Origin: Actinophytocola sp. | GTDB taxonomy: Bacteria > Actinomycetota > Actinomycetes > Mycobacteriales > Pseudonocardiaceae | NCBI RefSeq assembly: GCF_009379765.1 | Contig: NZ_WHTD01000007.1 | Span: forward strand, 31,737 to 95,736 | Length of the DNA: 64,000 nt | Direction of reading: 5' to 3' | Part shown: positions 33,447 to 42,917 of the stretch, one piece after another | Position numbering within the stretch: position 1 is the stretch's first letter | Layout: every line of letters begins with the position of its first letter | The notes under the pieces: model-generated | The model's input: only the letters and a program-made list of their open reading frames with translations | What the model was told of the DNA's origin: nothing | Database searches by the model: none | Position numbers and translations under genes: made by a program

Positions 33447-34409
33447 TCAGGCCGCCGACACCGCGTCCGTGAGCCTCTGTGCCAGCTCGGCGGCGGTGAA
33501 GAAGTACCGCCCGTGGGTCTCCCGCAGGGTCTGCTCGGAGTCGGCGCTCAACACGGCGACCTCCGTGTCCGCGTACTCGGGCACCCGCTCCAGCTCGAAC
33601 TGGCGGCGCATGGCCGTGTCACCGTCCGCAAAGGACTCCTGCACCAGGAGCTCCCCGGCTTCGCGGCGGTAGACGAGCACGACATGGATCACGTTGGTCA
33701 TGGTAGCTGCTCCAGGTGGTTGGCGGACGCGCGCAAGCACCCGCACGATCTCGGCCCGCACGGTGTGCCCGGGCACCGGGTCCACCCCGCGCTCGACCGT
33801 GTCGATGATCTCCGAGATCTCGGCGAGAGTGCTCAGGAGGACCCCGGCACCGGCGGTGAGCGGTACCTGCTCGCCGTAGCGCAGCCCACGACCGAGCCGG
33901 TCCGCGGTCCGCTCGAACACCTCGGCCCAACGGTGCTGGAGGGTCGTGCGGACCTGGACCTCGATCAGGACTCCCTCCCGGCCGACCTCGAGATGAACCG
34001 CGCGGTAGCCGGACCTGGGGTCCGCCCTCCGGTCGATCAGCTTCGGTGGCCGGCCGGCGTCGGAGAGCTCTGCGCCGATGAGCGCCGCGAGCTCGTCCTG
34101 GTCGGTCCGGCTGCCGTGCACCACGACCCGAAGCCCGGCCAGGTCGCGGATCTGCGCCAACGAGTGCAGGCCCGGCTGGCGGTGGAGCTTCTCCATCGTG
34201 GTCTTGAGGGTCTTGACCCGCGGCGCCATCGGCTCGGCGTGCTGGACCTCTGCGCACAGGCGCGCCGCCTCCGCGTATGCACGCTCCAGTACCTGCCGGT
34301 AGTGGAGCAGCACATCCGCGAGGGCGTGCAGGTCTTGCGGGGTCTCGGTCCCGGCGCGTAGGCGTTGGGTCAGCTTCTTGAGCTGGTTTCGACTGATCGG
34401 CGGAGCCAT
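33447..34409 (-). CDS. RelA/SpoT-domain alarmone synthetase-like protein
   Basis: A 320-residue protein whose centre (about residues 60-190) matches the RelA/SpoT nucleotidyltransferase domain: VKTLKTTMEKLHRQPG, IRDLAGLRVVVHG, RSGYRAVHLEVG and EVQVRTTLQHRWAEVFE. There is no HD hydrolase or TGS/ACT domain, so it would be a small alarmone synthetase type that makes (p)ppGpp but does not degrade it. A C-terminal ~80-residue extension beginning MTNVIHVVLVYRREAGE follows and is unknown. ATG 34409 is used. Activity is not certain: the catalytic acidic residues need alignment. Confidence 0.82.
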   Translation of the reverse strand: MAPPISRNQLKKLTQRLRAGTETPQDLHALADVLLHYRQVLERAYAEAARLCAEVQHAEPMAPRVKTLKTTMEKLHRQPGLHSLAQIRDLAGLRVVVHGSRTDQDELAALIGAELSDAGRPPKLIDRRADPRSGYRAVHLEVGREGVLIEVQVRTTLQHRWAEVFERTADRLGRGLRYGEQVPLTAGAGVLLSTLAEISEIIDTVERGVDPVPGHTVRAEIVRVLARVRQPPGAATMTNVIHVVLVYRREAGELLVQESFADGDTAMRRQFELERVPEYADTEVAVLSADSEQTLRETHGRYFFTAAELAQRLTDAVSAA

Positions 34410-34453
34410 GGTTGGACCATATGGCGGAGCACCGACAGTTTTCGCCGGGGTTC

Positions 34454-35440
34454 TCAGTCGTTCGCGTGGAGGGCGGTGTTGAGCTGCACGCCCGCGCCGG
34501 TCCGCTCGACCACCTCGACCGCGCCGGTCGCCGAGTTGCGGCGGAACAGCAGGCCGGGCCGGCCGGACAGCTCGCGTGCCTTCACCAGCCGGCCGTCCGG
34601 CAGCGCGACCTTCGTGCCCGCCGTGACGTACAGGCCCGCCTCCACCACGCAGTCGTCGCCGAGCGAGATGCCGACGCCCGCGTTCGCGCCGACGAGGCAG
34701 CCCGCGCCGATCGAGATGGTCTCCTTGCCACCGCCCGACAAGGTGCCCATGATCGACGCGCCGCCGCCGATGTCCGAACCGTCGCCGACCACCACGCCGG
34801 CCGAGATGCGACCCTCCACCATGGACGCGCCCAGCGTGCCGGCGTTGAAGTTCACGAAGCCCTCGTGCATCACCGTGGTCCCGGTCGCGAGGTGGGCACC
34901 CAGGCGCACCCGGTCCGCGTCGCCGATCCGCACGCCCGGGGGCACCACGTAGTCGACCATGCGCGGGAACTTGTCCACCCCGTACACGGTCACCGCGCCT
35001 CGGGCCCGCAGCCGCAGCCGGGTGGCCGGGAAGCCCTCCACCCGGCAAGGTCCGTGGTTGGTCCACACGACGTTGGCGAGCACCCCGAACAAGCCGTCCA
35101 GGTTGAGACCGTGCGGCCGCACCAGCCGGGTCGACAGCAGGTGCAGCCGCAGGTAGGCGTCGTAGGCGTCCGCGGGCGGCTCGGCCAGCGACACGATCCC
35201 GGTGCGCACCGCGACGACCTCGACCGAACGGTCGCCGTCCGGGCCGAGCAGCGCGGACACCCCGGCGCCGAGCTCGTCGACCACCTCCTGCTCCGACAGC
35301 TGCTTGGTGCCCGGCATCCGACCGTCGTCCAGCTTCGGATGGGGGAACCACGTGTCGAGGACGGTGCCGTCGTCGGTGACGGTGGCCAGGCCAACGCCCT
35401 GGGCACCGGTGGTCTCCGGGTTCACGTCCGCACTGCTCAC
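34454..35440 (-). CDS. dapD: Tetrahydrodipicolinate N-succinyltransferase
   Basis: Left-handed beta-helix acyltransferase of 328 residues transferring succinyl from CoA to tetrahydrodipicolinate in lysine/DAP synthesis. The hexapeptide repeats are clear ([60 protein letters not shown]), and [15 protein letters not shown] is the actinobacterial DapD active-site loop. GTG 35440 is used. It is convergent to nothing immediate and sits between the alarmone synthetase and the ECF module; dapE lies 1.5 kb away. Confidence 0.96.
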   Translation of the reverse strand: MSSADVNPETTGAQGVGLATVTDDGTVLDTWFPHPKLDDGRMPGTKQLSEQEVVDELGAGVSALLGPDGDRSVEVVAVRTGIVSLAEPPADAYDAYLRLHLLSTRLVRPHGLNLDGLFGVLANVVWTNHGPCRVEGFPATRLRLRARGAVTVYGVDKFPRMVDYVVPPGVRIGDADRVRLGAHLATGTTVMHEGFVNFNAGTLGASMVEGRISAGVVVGDGSDIGGGASIMGTLSGGGKETISIGAGCLVGANAGVGISLGDDCVVEAGLYVTAGTKVALPDGRLVKARELSGRPGLLFRRNSATGAVEVVERTGAGVQLNTALHAND

Positions 35441-35450
35441 GCCCGAGAGA

Positions 35451-36302
35451 TTAGTCCAGGAGGAACCTCTCGTCGGCGGCCAGCTCGGCCAGCTGCCGGG
35501 CGGTCAGGGGCGCGGCGGCGAGCGGCGGCTTCGCGGACCCCGGGTAGTCGAGGGACTGGGCCACGAACACCACGGTCCCGTCGTCGTACCGGTAGCCGGC
35601 CCAGCTGTGGAAGTCCTGCCGGTCGGCCGGGGTGAACACCCCGACCGCATTGCCGCCCACGACGTGCTCCTCGCAGGTGCCCGCCATGCCCCAGAGCGAC
35701 GGCGCCAACGCACATCCGTCGCCGGCCATCGCATTGCCCGGGGTCGTCACCTCGACGAACAGCTGGCCGACACCGTTGCCCTCGGTGATCGGCTGCTGGG
35801 CCAGGTACTCCCACACCTCGGTCCCACCGACCGTGTCCTCGTACTGCGCCTGGCTGAACCGCAACGGGCCGCCGCTGTAGTCCGGGTCCTCGTAGGTGAG
35901 GTCGTCGGGGGCGCCGTACCCCGGCGGCACCGCCCCGGCCAGCTCGCCGAGCAACGCCTCGCCCTTGTCGAACTCGGGCCCGGACCTCGCCGTACGGTCG
36001 GTCTGCCCGTTGGGCCACGAGGTACCTGTCTTCGACGGCTGCTCGCTGCCGGTGCTCGACGGGGCCACGCCGGGCTGGACGGCACCGGACCCACCCGCGC
36101 CTGAGGTGGCCGCGACGACCACCACGGCCGCGCCGATGACCGCCACCGCGGCGGCCGCACTGCCCGCGCCCGCCCACCGGGCCCTGCGGTGGCGCTGCGC
36201 CAGCCGGGCCGCGTCCAGCACCACGACCTCGCTCATCGGCGGCGGCACCGCCACCGTCGTCATCGTGTCGCGCAGCGCGTGCCGGAAGTCCTGCTCGTTC
36301 AT
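35451..36302 (-). CDS. Membrane protein paired with ECF sigma factor
   Basis: A 283-residue protein with a short cytoplasmic N-terminal segment (about residues 1-42), one transmembrane helix (about 43-66) and a large extracytoplasmic domain of unknown fold. It is 7 bases downstream of the sigma factor gene, the position of an anti-sigma factor. The N-terminus ([17 protein letters not shown]) lacks a zinc-binding HxxxCxxC motif, so it would be a non-ZAS type or simply a co-regulated protein. Topology and position support the anti-sigma idea; nothing else does. Confidence 0.75.
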   Translation of the reverse strand: MNEQDFRHALRDTMTTVAVPPPMSEVVVLDAARLAQRHRRARWAGAGSAAAAVAVIGAAVVVVAATSGAGGSGAVQPGVAPSSTGSEQPSKTGTSWPNGQTDRTARSGPEFDKGEALLGELAGAVPPGYGAPDDLTYEDPDYSGGPLRFSQAQYEDTVGGTEVWEYLAQQPITEGNGVGQLFVEVTTPGNAMAGDGCALAPSLWGMAGTCEEHVVGGNAVGVFTPADRQDFHSWAGYRYDDGTVVFVAQSLDYPGSAKPPLAAAPLTARQLAELAADERFLLD

Positions 36303-36309
36303 GGTTCTC

Positions 36310-36807
36310 CTAGTTGGTGAAAGTCGTGGTGGGGACGTGCTCGCGCAGCGCGTCGAGGCCGCGGGCGGTCTGGCTCTTCACGGTTCCCGCGGAGCAGCCC
36401 ATGGCCCGCGCGGTGTCGTCGACCGACATGTCCTCCCAGAACCGCAGCACCAGGGCGGCGCGCTGCCGGGGCGGGACCTTCGCGAGGGCGTGCAGCAGGA
36501 CCATCCGGTCCTCCGAGCTGCCGGTTGGCGGCGCGGTCCGCTCGCGCTGCTCGGCCGACGGCTTCTCGCGGTGGAAGAAGCCGCGGCGGTTCTCGTCCAG
36601 GTACGTGCGCACGAGGATCTGGCGCGTGTAGGCGTCGAGCGTCTCGTGCGCGGCGACCCGGTGCCAGGCCCGGTACAGCTTCACGAAAGCGCTCTGGACC
36701 AGGTCCTCCGCCCGGTGCCAGTCGCCGCACAACAGGTACGCCGTGCCGCGCATGGCACCCGACCGGCTTGCGAAGTACTCGGTGAACCCCTGCTCGCGAT
36801 CATTCAT
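36310..36807 (-). CDS. SigE-family ECF sigma factor
   Basis: A 165-residue ECF sigma factor. Region 2 (YFASRSGAMRGTAYLLCGDW, AEDLVQSAFVKLYRAW) and region 4 (LPPRQRAALVLRFWEDMSVD, then CSAGTVKSQTARGLDALR) match the SigE-family actinomycete group. ATG 36807 with GGAGG upstream. It heads a two-gene operon with the membrane protein. The target promoters are unknown. Confidence 0.93.
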   Translation of the reverse strand: MNDREQGFTEYFASRSGAMRGTAYLLCGDWHRAEDLVQSAFVKLYRAWHRVAAHETLDAYTRQILVRTYLDENRRGFFHREKPSAEQRERTAPPTGSSEDRMVLLHALAKVPPRQRAALVLRFWEDMSVDDTARAMGCSAGTVKSQTARGLDALREHVPTTTFTN

Positions 36808-36888
36808 CGAACCTCCCGTGCGATCCCTGCGACCGGGTTAGTCACGCGGGGTGCCGACCCCCAGGTTGCATGAGTAGCGTGGCCAGCC

Positions 36889-37956
36889 GTGATTCGAAAG
36901 CTGGACCTCGCGGGCGACCCTGTCGACCTGACCGCCACGCTGGCCGGCATCCCCAGCGAGTCGGGCGAGGAGGCCGAGCTCGCGGCCACGGTCGAGGTGG
37001 CCCTGCGTGAGCAGGCCGGCCACCTGACCGTCACCCGGTCGGGCAACGCGGTGCTGGCCCGCACGTCACTCGGCCGGCCGTCGCGGGTGGTGCTCGCCGG
37101 GCACCTGGACACCGTGCCGGTCAACGACAACCTGCCGGTGCGGCGCGACGAGGAGCACCTGCACGGGCTCGGCACGTGCGACATGAAGGGCGGCGACGCG
37201 GTGATGCTGCACGTCGCCGCGACGGTCACCGAGCCGAGGCACGACCTGACGTTCGTGTTCTACGACTGCGAGGAGATCGAGGCCGCGCGCAACGGGCTGG
37301 GTCGCATCGAGCGCGAGCTGCCCGACTGGCTTGCCGGTGACCTCGCGATCGTCTGCGAGCCGTCCGGCGCGGTCGTCGAGGCCGGCTGCCAGGGCACGAT
37401 GCGGGTCGAGCTGCGGACGAGCGGCACGCGGGCGCACACGGCGCGGGCGTGGATGGGCGTCAACGCGATCCACGCCCTCGGCGACGCCATCGCCGGCCTC
37501 GGGTCCTACGAGCCGCGGACCGTGGCGATCGACGGCTGCACCTACCGCGAGGGCCTGCAGGCCGTGCGGGTCGCCGGTGGGGTGAGCGGCAACGTCGTGC
37601 CGGACGAGGCCGTGCTGACCGTGAACCACCGCTTCGCCCCGGACCGCTCGCCCGCCGACGCCGAGGCCCACCTGCGGGACGTCTTCGCCGGCTACGACCT
37701 GACCGTCACCGACGTGGCGGCCGGCGCCCTGCCGGGCCTGTCCGCCCCGGCGGCCGCCGAGCTGGTCACCGCGGCCGGCGGCGACCCGGTGGCCAAGCTC
37801 GGCTGGACCGACGTGGCCCGCTTCGCCGCCCTCGGCATGCCGGCGGTCAACTTCGGTCCCGGCGACCCCACGCTGGCCCACACCCGGCAGGAGCACGTGC
37901 CGATCGCGCAGATCCACCGCTGCGCGGAGGTGCTCGGCCGGTTCCTCAGCGCCTGA
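36889..37956 (+). CDS. dapE: Succinyl-diaminopimelate desuccinylase
   Basis: M20-family zinc hydrolase of 355 residues that releases succinate from succinyl-DAP, the step after DapC. Metal motifs [12 protein letters not shown] and [14 protein letters not shown], the acidic pair YDCEEIEA, and the dimer domain ([19 protein letters not shown]) are present. The C-terminal [17 protein letters not shown] carries the last metal His. GTG 36889 is the start. dapE is in the conserved position before the LOG/folP2/gpgS genes. Confidence 0.95.
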   Translation: MIRKLDLAGDPVDLTATLAGIPSESGEEAELAATVEVALREQAGHLTVTRSGNAVLARTSLGRPSRVVLAGHLDTVPVNDNLPVRRDEEHLHGLGTCDMKGGDAVMLHVAATVTEPRHDLTFVFYDCEEIEAARNGLGRIERELPDWLAGDLAIVCEPSGAVVEAGCQGTMRVELRTSGTRAHTARAWMGVNAIHALGDAIAGLGSYEPRTVAIDGCTYREGLQAVRVAGGVSGNVVPDEAVLTVNHRFAPDRSPADAEAHLRDVFAGYDLTVTDVAAGALPGLSAPAAAELVTAAGGDPVAKLGWTDVARFAALGMPAVNFGPGDPTLAHTRQEHVPIAQIHRCAEVLGRFLSA

Positions 37957-38431
37957 GCGCCCCGCGCATCTCCTCCGCCCGGAACCCGTGCGTCGCGGCG
38001 AGCGCGAGCGCGCCGAGCAGGGTCAGCCACCGGCCCGGCCCGCTCCCGTAGCTCTCCGGCGGCACGACACCCACGACGAGCGCCGCTACCGCGGTGAGCA
38101 GGGACACGGACACGAGCACGAGGTGCCCGACCCGGCTCGGCGGGTCGGTGAGGAACAGCCCGATGGTGGCGAGCGCCGTGCCGGCCACGAGGATCAGGGT
38201 GGCCACCGCGACCCAGTCCGTGGGCACCATGCCCCAGAGCGTGTGCGGATCGTCGCCGTCCCGTTCCGCGGCCCAGGTCGTCGCGGTGAGCGTGAGCATT
38301 CCGATGGCGAGGCCGGTGCCCGCGATCGCGTGCCGCAGCTCCCCGACCGCCCGGATCCGCTCGACCTCGAGCTCCCCCACCCGCCGGCGCAACGCACGCA
38401 GGGCGTCCTGGACTTCAGTCGGTTCGGCCAT
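37946..38431 (-). CDS. Small membrane protein
   Basis: A 161-residue protein with an N-terminal coiled-coil-like helix ([20 protein letters not shown]) and four hydrophobic segments (about residues 38-55, 72-92, 98-118 and 128-146). ATG 38431. It overlaps convergently with dapE by 11 bases and is divergent from the LOG-family gene. A similar unknown sits in the mycobacterial neighbourhood. Function not known. Confidence 0.7.
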   Translation of the reverse strand: MAEPTEVQDALRALRRRVGELEVERIRAVGELRHAIAGTGLAIGMLTLTATTWAAERDGDDPHTLWGMVPTDWVAVATLILVAGTALATIGLFLTDPPSRVGHLVLVSVSLLTAVAALVVGVVPPESYGSGPGRWLTLLGALALAATHGFRAEEMRGALRR

Positions 38432-38486
38432 GCCGGGTTCGACGGGCCCGTCACGAGCCGGGTTCCCCGGCCCTAGACTCGCGCAG

Positions 38487-39272
38487 GTGACGATCCAGGA
38501 GCCGATGGGCCACGCCGAGGACGAGGAGCACCCCGCGGAGAGGCAGCGCGGTCCGGTGGTGCTGCGGCGGTCCAGAAAGGACGAGGCCACCACCACCGAC
38601 CAGCGGTTGCTCGACTCCCGCGGCCCGGCGGACTGGGTGCACACCGACCCGTGGCGGGTGCTGCGTATCCAGGCGGAGTTCGTCGAGGGGTTCGGCGCGC
38701 TCGCGGAGGTCCCGCGGGCCGTCACGGTGTTCGGCTCGGCGCGGACCAAGCGCGACCGGCCCGAGTACAAGCTCGGCATGGACATCGGCGGCGCGCTGGC
38801 GAAGGCGGGCTACGCGGCGATCACCGGCGGCGGCCCCGGATCGATGGAAGCGGTCAACCGCGGCTGCTCCGAGGCCGGCGGGCTGTCCATCGGCCTGGGC
38901 ATCGAGCTGCCGTTCGAGCAGGGGCTGAACCCGTGGGTCGACCTCGGCGTCAACTTCCGGTACTTCTTCGCCCGCAAGACGATGTTCGTCAAGTACGCCC
39001 AGGCGTTCATCTGCCTGCCGGGCGGCTTCGGCACGCTCGACGAGCTCTTCGAGGCGCTCACCCTGGTGCAGACCAAGAAGGTCACCAAGTTCCCGGTCGT
39101 CCTGTTCGGACGGTCCTATTGGGGCGGCCTGTACGACTGGGTGCACGACACGGTCTACAAGGAAGGCAAGGTCGGCGAGAAGGACCTGGCGCTGCTGCAC
39201 CTGACCGACGACGTCGACGACGCCATCCGGGTGGTCGAGGAGGCCTACCAGGCCTGGGTGGAGATCCACTAG
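38487..39272 (+). CDS. LOG-family (TIGR00730) Rossmann protein
   Basis: A 261-residue lysine-decarboxylase-like/LOG protein. The motifs GGGPGSMEAVNRG and PGGFGTLDELFEALTLVQT form the nucleotide-5'-monophosphate phosphoribohydrolase site known for cytokinin-activating LOG enzymes. Bacterial relatives hydrolyse AMP-type nucleotides or cytokinin precursors; the true substrate here is unknown. GTG 38487 is used (ATG 38505 possible). Its TAG stop at 39270 is the left end of a type B repeat. It matches Rv1205 by position. Confidence 0.93.
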   Translation: MTIQEPMGHAEDEEHPAERQRGPVVLRRSRKDEATTTDQRLLDSRGPADWVHTDPWRVLRIQAEFVEGFGALAEVPRAVTVFGSARTKRDRPEYKLGMDIGGALAKAGYAAITGGGPGSMEAVNRGCSEAGGLSIGLGIELPFEQGLNPWVDLGVNFRYFFARKTMFVKYAQAFICLPGGFGTLDELFEALTLVQTKKVTKFPVVLFGRSYWGGLYDWVHDTVYKEGKVGEKDLALLHLTDDVDDAIRVVEEAYQAWVEIH

Positions 39273-39432
39273 TGTCGCGTGATCCTGCACCTTGCGTCCG
39301 CTGTGGATCCACGTGGTTCCTGGCAAGGCGGAGGAAAATCGCTCGTACTGGGTGTACTTGGGCTTTTCTCCAACGCAGCCAGGGGCCGCGTTGGCCGCAG
39401 CGGCGTAAAGGTTTCAGGGTCACGCGACACCA
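39270..39432. repeat. Structured intergenic repeat, type B copy 1
   Basis: A ~163-bp element with terminal inverted repeat TAGTGTCGCGTGATCCTG / CAGGGTCACGCGACAC, an inner CCTGGC...GCCAGG repeat and a stem GGAGGAAAA / TTTTCTCC around the apical TACTGGGTGTACTTGGGC. The outer and inner stems differ from types A and C but pair equally well. It supplies the stop codon of the LOG-family gene. Confidence 0.8.
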
Positions 39433-39515
39433 GCCACGTTTCTCCGGTGTCACCGATTGTGACCTCGATGTATCGCGGGGCGGTTTCGAGCGGAGGCCGT
39501 GGCACCATCGGATCC

Positions 39516-40385
39516 GTGGGAACTCTTCGTTTCGGCGACCGGGCGGTGGCCCAGGACCGCGCCCTGGTGATGGCGATCGTCAACCGCACCAGGGACTCCT
39601 TCTACGACCGCGGCGCGACCTACGCCGAGCAGGCGGCGCTGGCCGCGGTGGACCGGCAGGTCGCCGAGGGCGCGGACATCGTCGACATCGGCGGCGTCCG
39701 GGCCGGCGCGCACGGTGAGCGGGTGGACGTCGACGAGGAGCTGCGCCGGGTGGTGCCGCTGGTCGAGCAGGTCCGGGACCGCCACCCGGAGGTCGTCATC
39801 AGCGTGGACACCTGGCGGCACGAGGTCGGCCGGGCGGCCTGCGCGGCCGGCGCCGACCTGCTCAACGACACCTGGGCCGGGGCCGACCCCGAGCTCGCCG
39901 AGGTCGCCGCCGAGTTCGGCGTCGGCATGGTGTGCTCGCACACCGACGGCGCGGCCCCGCGCACCGACCCGCACCGGGTGCGCTACCTGGATGTCGTCGC
40001 CGAGGTCACCGCGGAGCTGGTGGCCCGCGCGGAGCGGCTGGTGTCGATCGGCGTGCCCGCGCAGGGCGTGCTGATCGACCCGACGCACGACTTCGGCAAG
40101 AACACCTGGCACGGGCTGGCGCTGCTGCGCCGGCTCGACGAGCTCGTGGGCACCGGTTGGCCGGTGCTGATGGCCTTGTCCAACAAGGACTTCGTCGGGG
40201 AGACCCTGGGCGTGGGTCTCGAGGACCGGGTGGACGGAACCCTGGCGGCGACCTCGGTGGCGGCCCATGCCGGCGCCCGGGTCTTCCGCGCGCACGAGGT
40301 TGGCCGAACCAGGAAGGTGGTCGAGATGGTGGCGAGTATCGCCGGGACCCGGCAGCCGGCGCGCTGCCTGCGAGCGTTGGCCTGA
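39516..40385 (+). CDS. folP2: Dihydropteroate synthase homologue FolP2
   Basis: A 289-residue TIM-barrel protein of the pterin-binding family. MAIVNRTRDSFYDRGATY, IVDIGGVRAG, ISVDTWRHEV, LLNDTWAGADP and LIDPTHDFGKNTWHGLALLR follow the DHPS order. The sequence is of the mycobacterial FolP2 kind, for which no DHPS activity could be shown, so a distinct reaction is likely. It is coupled to gpgS by a TGATG overlap, hinting at a link to glucosylglycerate metabolism. GTG 39516 is chosen; ATG 39468 would add 16 residues. Confidence 0.9.
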   Translation: MGTLRFGDRAVAQDRALVMAIVNRTRDSFYDRGATYAEQAALAAVDRQVAEGADIVDIGGVRAGAHGERVDVDEELRRVVPLVEQVRDRHPEVVISVDTWRHEVGRAACAAGADLLNDTWAGADPELAEVAAEFGVGMVCSHTDGAAPRTDPHRVRYLDVVAEVTAELVARAERLVSIGVPAQGVLIDPTHDFGKNTWHGLALLRRLDELVGTGWPVLMALSNKDFVGETLGVGLEDRVDGTLAATSVAAHAGARVFRAHEVGRTRKVVEMVASIAGTRQPARCLRALA

Positions 40386-41308
40386 TGCACCCGGCCGCGC
40401 GTGCGTGGTTCGCCGGGCGAACCTGGCAGAGTGTCGAGTGGACGATCGCAGAGCTGGTGCGGGCCAAGGGATCTCGCACGGTCAGCGTCGTGCTGCCGGC
40501 ACTGGACGAGGAGGCGACGGTCGGCGACGTGGTCGCCTCGGTCCGGCCGCTCCTCGGGTCGCTCGTCGACGAGCTGGTCGTGTTCGACTCCGGCTCGACG
40601 GACCGCACGGTCGAGGTGGCCGCCGCGGCCGGCGCGCGGGTCGTGCGCCGCACCGAGGTGCTCACCGAGCTGGAACCGTTGCCCGGCAAGGGCGAGGTGC
40701 TGTGGCGCTCGCTCGCCGCGACCGCCGGCGACCTGCTGGTGTTCGTCGACTCCGACCTCGTCGACCCCGATCCGATGTTCGTACCGACCCTGCTCGGCCC
40801 GCTGCTGATGGAGCCCGACGTCGCACTGGTCAAGGGTTTCTACCGGCGTCCACTGTCTACTGAGGACTCGCAGTCCGGCTCGGGCGGCGGCCGGGTGACC
40901 GAGCTGATGGCCCGCCCGCTGCTGTCCGCGCTGCGCCCGGAGCTGTCCGGCGTCATCCAGCCGCTGTCCGGCGAGTACGCGGGCACCCGCGCGCTGTTCG
41001 AGGCGGTGCCGTTCGCGTCCGGCTACGGCGTGGAGATCGGCCTGCTGCTGGACGCGCACGCGATCGTCGGGCTGCCCGGGATCGCCCAGGTCAACCTGGG
41101 TGTGCGGCGGCACCGCAACCAGCCGCTGCCCGCGCTCGGCCTGATGGCCAGGCAGATCCTGGGCACCGCGCTGTCCCGGTGCGGCCTGCTCCCGGCCGAG
41201 GCCGGCGAGCTGACCCAGTTCGTCCAGGTGGCGGGCGAGTGGCTGCCGGACACGGCCGGGGTGCAGGTCACCGACCGGCCGCCGATGCGCGAGCTGCTCG
41301 TGCGCTGA
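40385..41308 (+). CDS. gpgS: Glucosyl-3-phosphoglycerate synthase
   Basis: GT81 glycosyltransferase of 307 residues that transfers glucose from a nucleotide sugar to 3-phosphoglycerate, the first step to glucosylglycerate and methylglucose lipopolysaccharide. It shows SVVLPALDEEATVGDVV, the DSGSTDRTVE loop, the LPGKGEVLW site and the metal motif VFVDSDLVDPDP, plus the GYGVEIGLLLD acceptor region. ATG 40385 overlaps the folP2 stop. It matches Rv1208 in sequence type and position. Confidence 0.95.
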   Translation: MHPAARAWFAGRTWQSVEWTIAELVRAKGSRTVSVVLPALDEEATVGDVVASVRPLLGSLVDELVVFDSGSTDRTVEVAAAAGARVVRRTEVLTELEPLPGKGEVLWRSLAATAGDLLVFVDSDLVDPDPMFVPTLLGPLLMEPDVALVKGFYRRPLSTEDSQSGSGGGRVTELMARPLLSALRPELSGVIQPLSGEYAGTRALFEAVPFASGYGVEIGLLLDAHAIVGLPGIAQVNLGVRRHRNQPLPALGLMARQILGTALSRCGLLPAEAGELTQFVQVAGEWLPDTAGVQVTDRPPMRELLVR

Positions 41309-41341
41309 GTTTCCGTCGGTGCGGTGTGACACGATCCTGTC

Positions 41342-41662
41342 GTGACCACCGCTCTGATCTACCTGGTCGTCATGGTCCTCGTGGCGGCCGTGGTGTTCCT
41401 GCTGGCCTCGGTCGTGTTCGGCCGGGGCGAGGAGCTGCCGGCGCTGCCGCCGGGAGCCTCGCCGACCCGCCTGCCCGCGTCCGGGATCACCGCCGAGGAC
41501 GTGCGCGACGTGCGCTTTCAGCTGGTCGTGCGCGGGTACAAGATGTCCGAGGTCGACTGGGTGCTGCGCCGCGTCGGCGGCGAGCTCGACCAGCTGCGCA
41601 CCGAGGTCGCCGAGTTACGCGCGCGCCTCGCGCTCACCGACGCCGGCCAGGAGTCCCGGTGA
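41342..41662 (+). CDS. Small membrane-anchored DivIVA-like protein
   Basis: A 106-residue protein with one N-terminal transmembrane helix (about residues 4-26), a short linker, then a DivIVA-type domain. GITAEDVRDVRFQLVVRGYK and MSEVDWVLRRVGGELDQLR match the N-terminal DivIVA lipid-binding and coiled-coil start. It is the Rv1209-type gene between gpgS and tag and is probably an accessory for polar growth. GTG 41342; the end overlaps tag by GTGA. Confidence 0.85.
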   Translation: MTTALIYLVVMVLVAAVVFLLASVVFGRGEELPALPPGASPTRLPASGITAEDVRDVRFQLVVRGYKMSEVDWVLRRVGGELDQLRTEVAELRARLALTDAGQESR

Positions 41663-42231
41663 CCGCCGCGACGGTCGGCGCGGACGGCCGCCCGCGGTGT
41701 CCGTGGGGCAACTCGGCGGAGGACTACGTCGCCTACCACGACGACGAGTGGGGTGTGCCGCTGCGCGGTGAGGTCGCGCTGTACGAGCGGCTGACGCTGG
41801 AGGCGTTCCAGTCCGGGCTGTCGTGGCTCACGATCCTGCGCAAGCGGGACGGCTTCCGCCGCGCGTTCGCCGACTTCGAGCCGAAGCTGGTCGCGGAGTT
41901 CGGCGACCAGGACGTGGCCCGGCTGATGGCCGACACGTCGATCGTCCGCAACCGGGCCAAGATCGACGCGACCATCCGCAACGCCCGCGCCATCGACCAG
42001 CTGGACCTGCCGCTGGACGAGCTGCTGTGGTCCTTCGCCCCGGACCCGGCCACCCGGCCGCGCCCGAGGACGCTGTCCGACGTCCCCGCCATCACGGACG
42101 AGTCGAAGGCGATGGCCAAGGAGCTGAAGAACCGGGGCTTCGCCTTCGTGGGCCCGACCACGGCGTACGCGTTGATGCAGGCCACCGGCATGGTCGACGA
42201 CCACGTCGAGGGCTGTTGGCGCGCCGACTAG
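41659..42231 (+). CDS. tag: 3-methyladenine DNA glycosylase I
   Basis: Base-excision repair glycosylase of 190 residues. [20 protein letters not shown] begins the Tag family signature, with the zinc Cys and His. [20 protein letters not shown], the [11 protein letters not shown] helix and the C-terminal [20 protein letters not shown] with the final DH-x4-C complete it. GTG 41659 overlaps the upstream stop. It removes 3-methyladenine from alkylated DNA. Confidence 0.95.
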   Translation: MTAATVGADGRPRCPWGNSAEDYVAYHDDEWGVPLRGEVALYERLTLEAFQSGLSWLTILRKRDGFRRAFADFEPKLVAEFGDQDVARLMADTSIVRNRAKIDATIRNARAIDQLDLPLDELLWSFAPDPATRPRPRTLSDVPAITDESKAMAKELKNRGFAFVGPTTAYALMQATGMVDDHVEGCWRAD

Positions 42232-42815
42232 TCGGCCAGCGGCTTCGCCTTCCGCACCGCGGCGGCCAGCCGCTCGAACTCGCCCTCCGGCGCGCTGCCG
42301 GTGATCAGCATGACCACGCCGTCCAGCGTGGCGACCCAGGCCACCTCGTCGCGGCGTGCCGGGTAGGTCTCCCACGTCGTCCCGGTCACCTCGACCGACC
42401 CGGTGGACGTGCCGGACTCGCCGGTCTCGGTCCGCAGCACGTCGGCCACGTCCCCGCCCGACTGGCTGAGCTGCAGGAACCGCTCCGACGGCGTGAGCCA
42501 CCCGACGCGCACCACGACGTCGGCGGCCGCGCCGGACCCCACCCCGGCGGTGGACGACGAGTTGGCCTTCCAGTCCGCCGGCAGCGCGGGTCGGCGCACC
42601 GGGAACGTCACGGACCTGGCCGCCTCGTGCAGCTTGGCCGACACGTCGACGCTGGGCGCGGTGTCCGGGTTCGACGAGGGCGCGCCGGGATCGAAGGAGC
42701 AGCCGCGGGTCACCGCCACCAGCACGCCGACGATCACCAGCAGCACGACCATGGCCCCGATCATGTCGCGCATGCCGAGACCGGCCCGCCCGGGCGGGCG
42801 CCCTCCATCCGTCAC
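42228..42815 (-). CDS. DUF4245 membrane-anchored protein
   Basis: A 195-residue protein with a short N-terminus, one transmembrane helix (about residues 18-40, [19 protein letters not shown]) and an extracytoplasmic DUF4245 domain ([19 protein letters not shown], later [17 protein letters not shown]). It is divergent from glpX, as in mycobacteria (Rv1100 next to glpX). Convergent overlap with tag by 4 bases. GTG 42815 is used. Function unknown. Confidence 0.88.
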   Translation of the reverse strand: MTDGGRPPGRAGLGMRDMIGAMVVLLVIVGVLVAVTRGCSFDPGAPSSNPDTAPSVDVSAKLHEAARSVTFPVRRPALPADWKANSSSTAGVGSGAAADVVVRVGWLTPSERFLQLSQSGGDVADVLRTETGESGTSTGSVEVTGTTWETYPARRDEVAWVATLDGVVMLITGSAPEGEFERLAAAVRKAKPLAD

Positions 42816-42917
42816 GCCCCCATACTCGCAGGCCGCCGAGATCATGCTCACTCGTGCCGGCATCCCGAAATCTGGGAGGATCGGGAGGTTCGTTGCGGGG
42901 CGACTCCGGGAGGCGGC

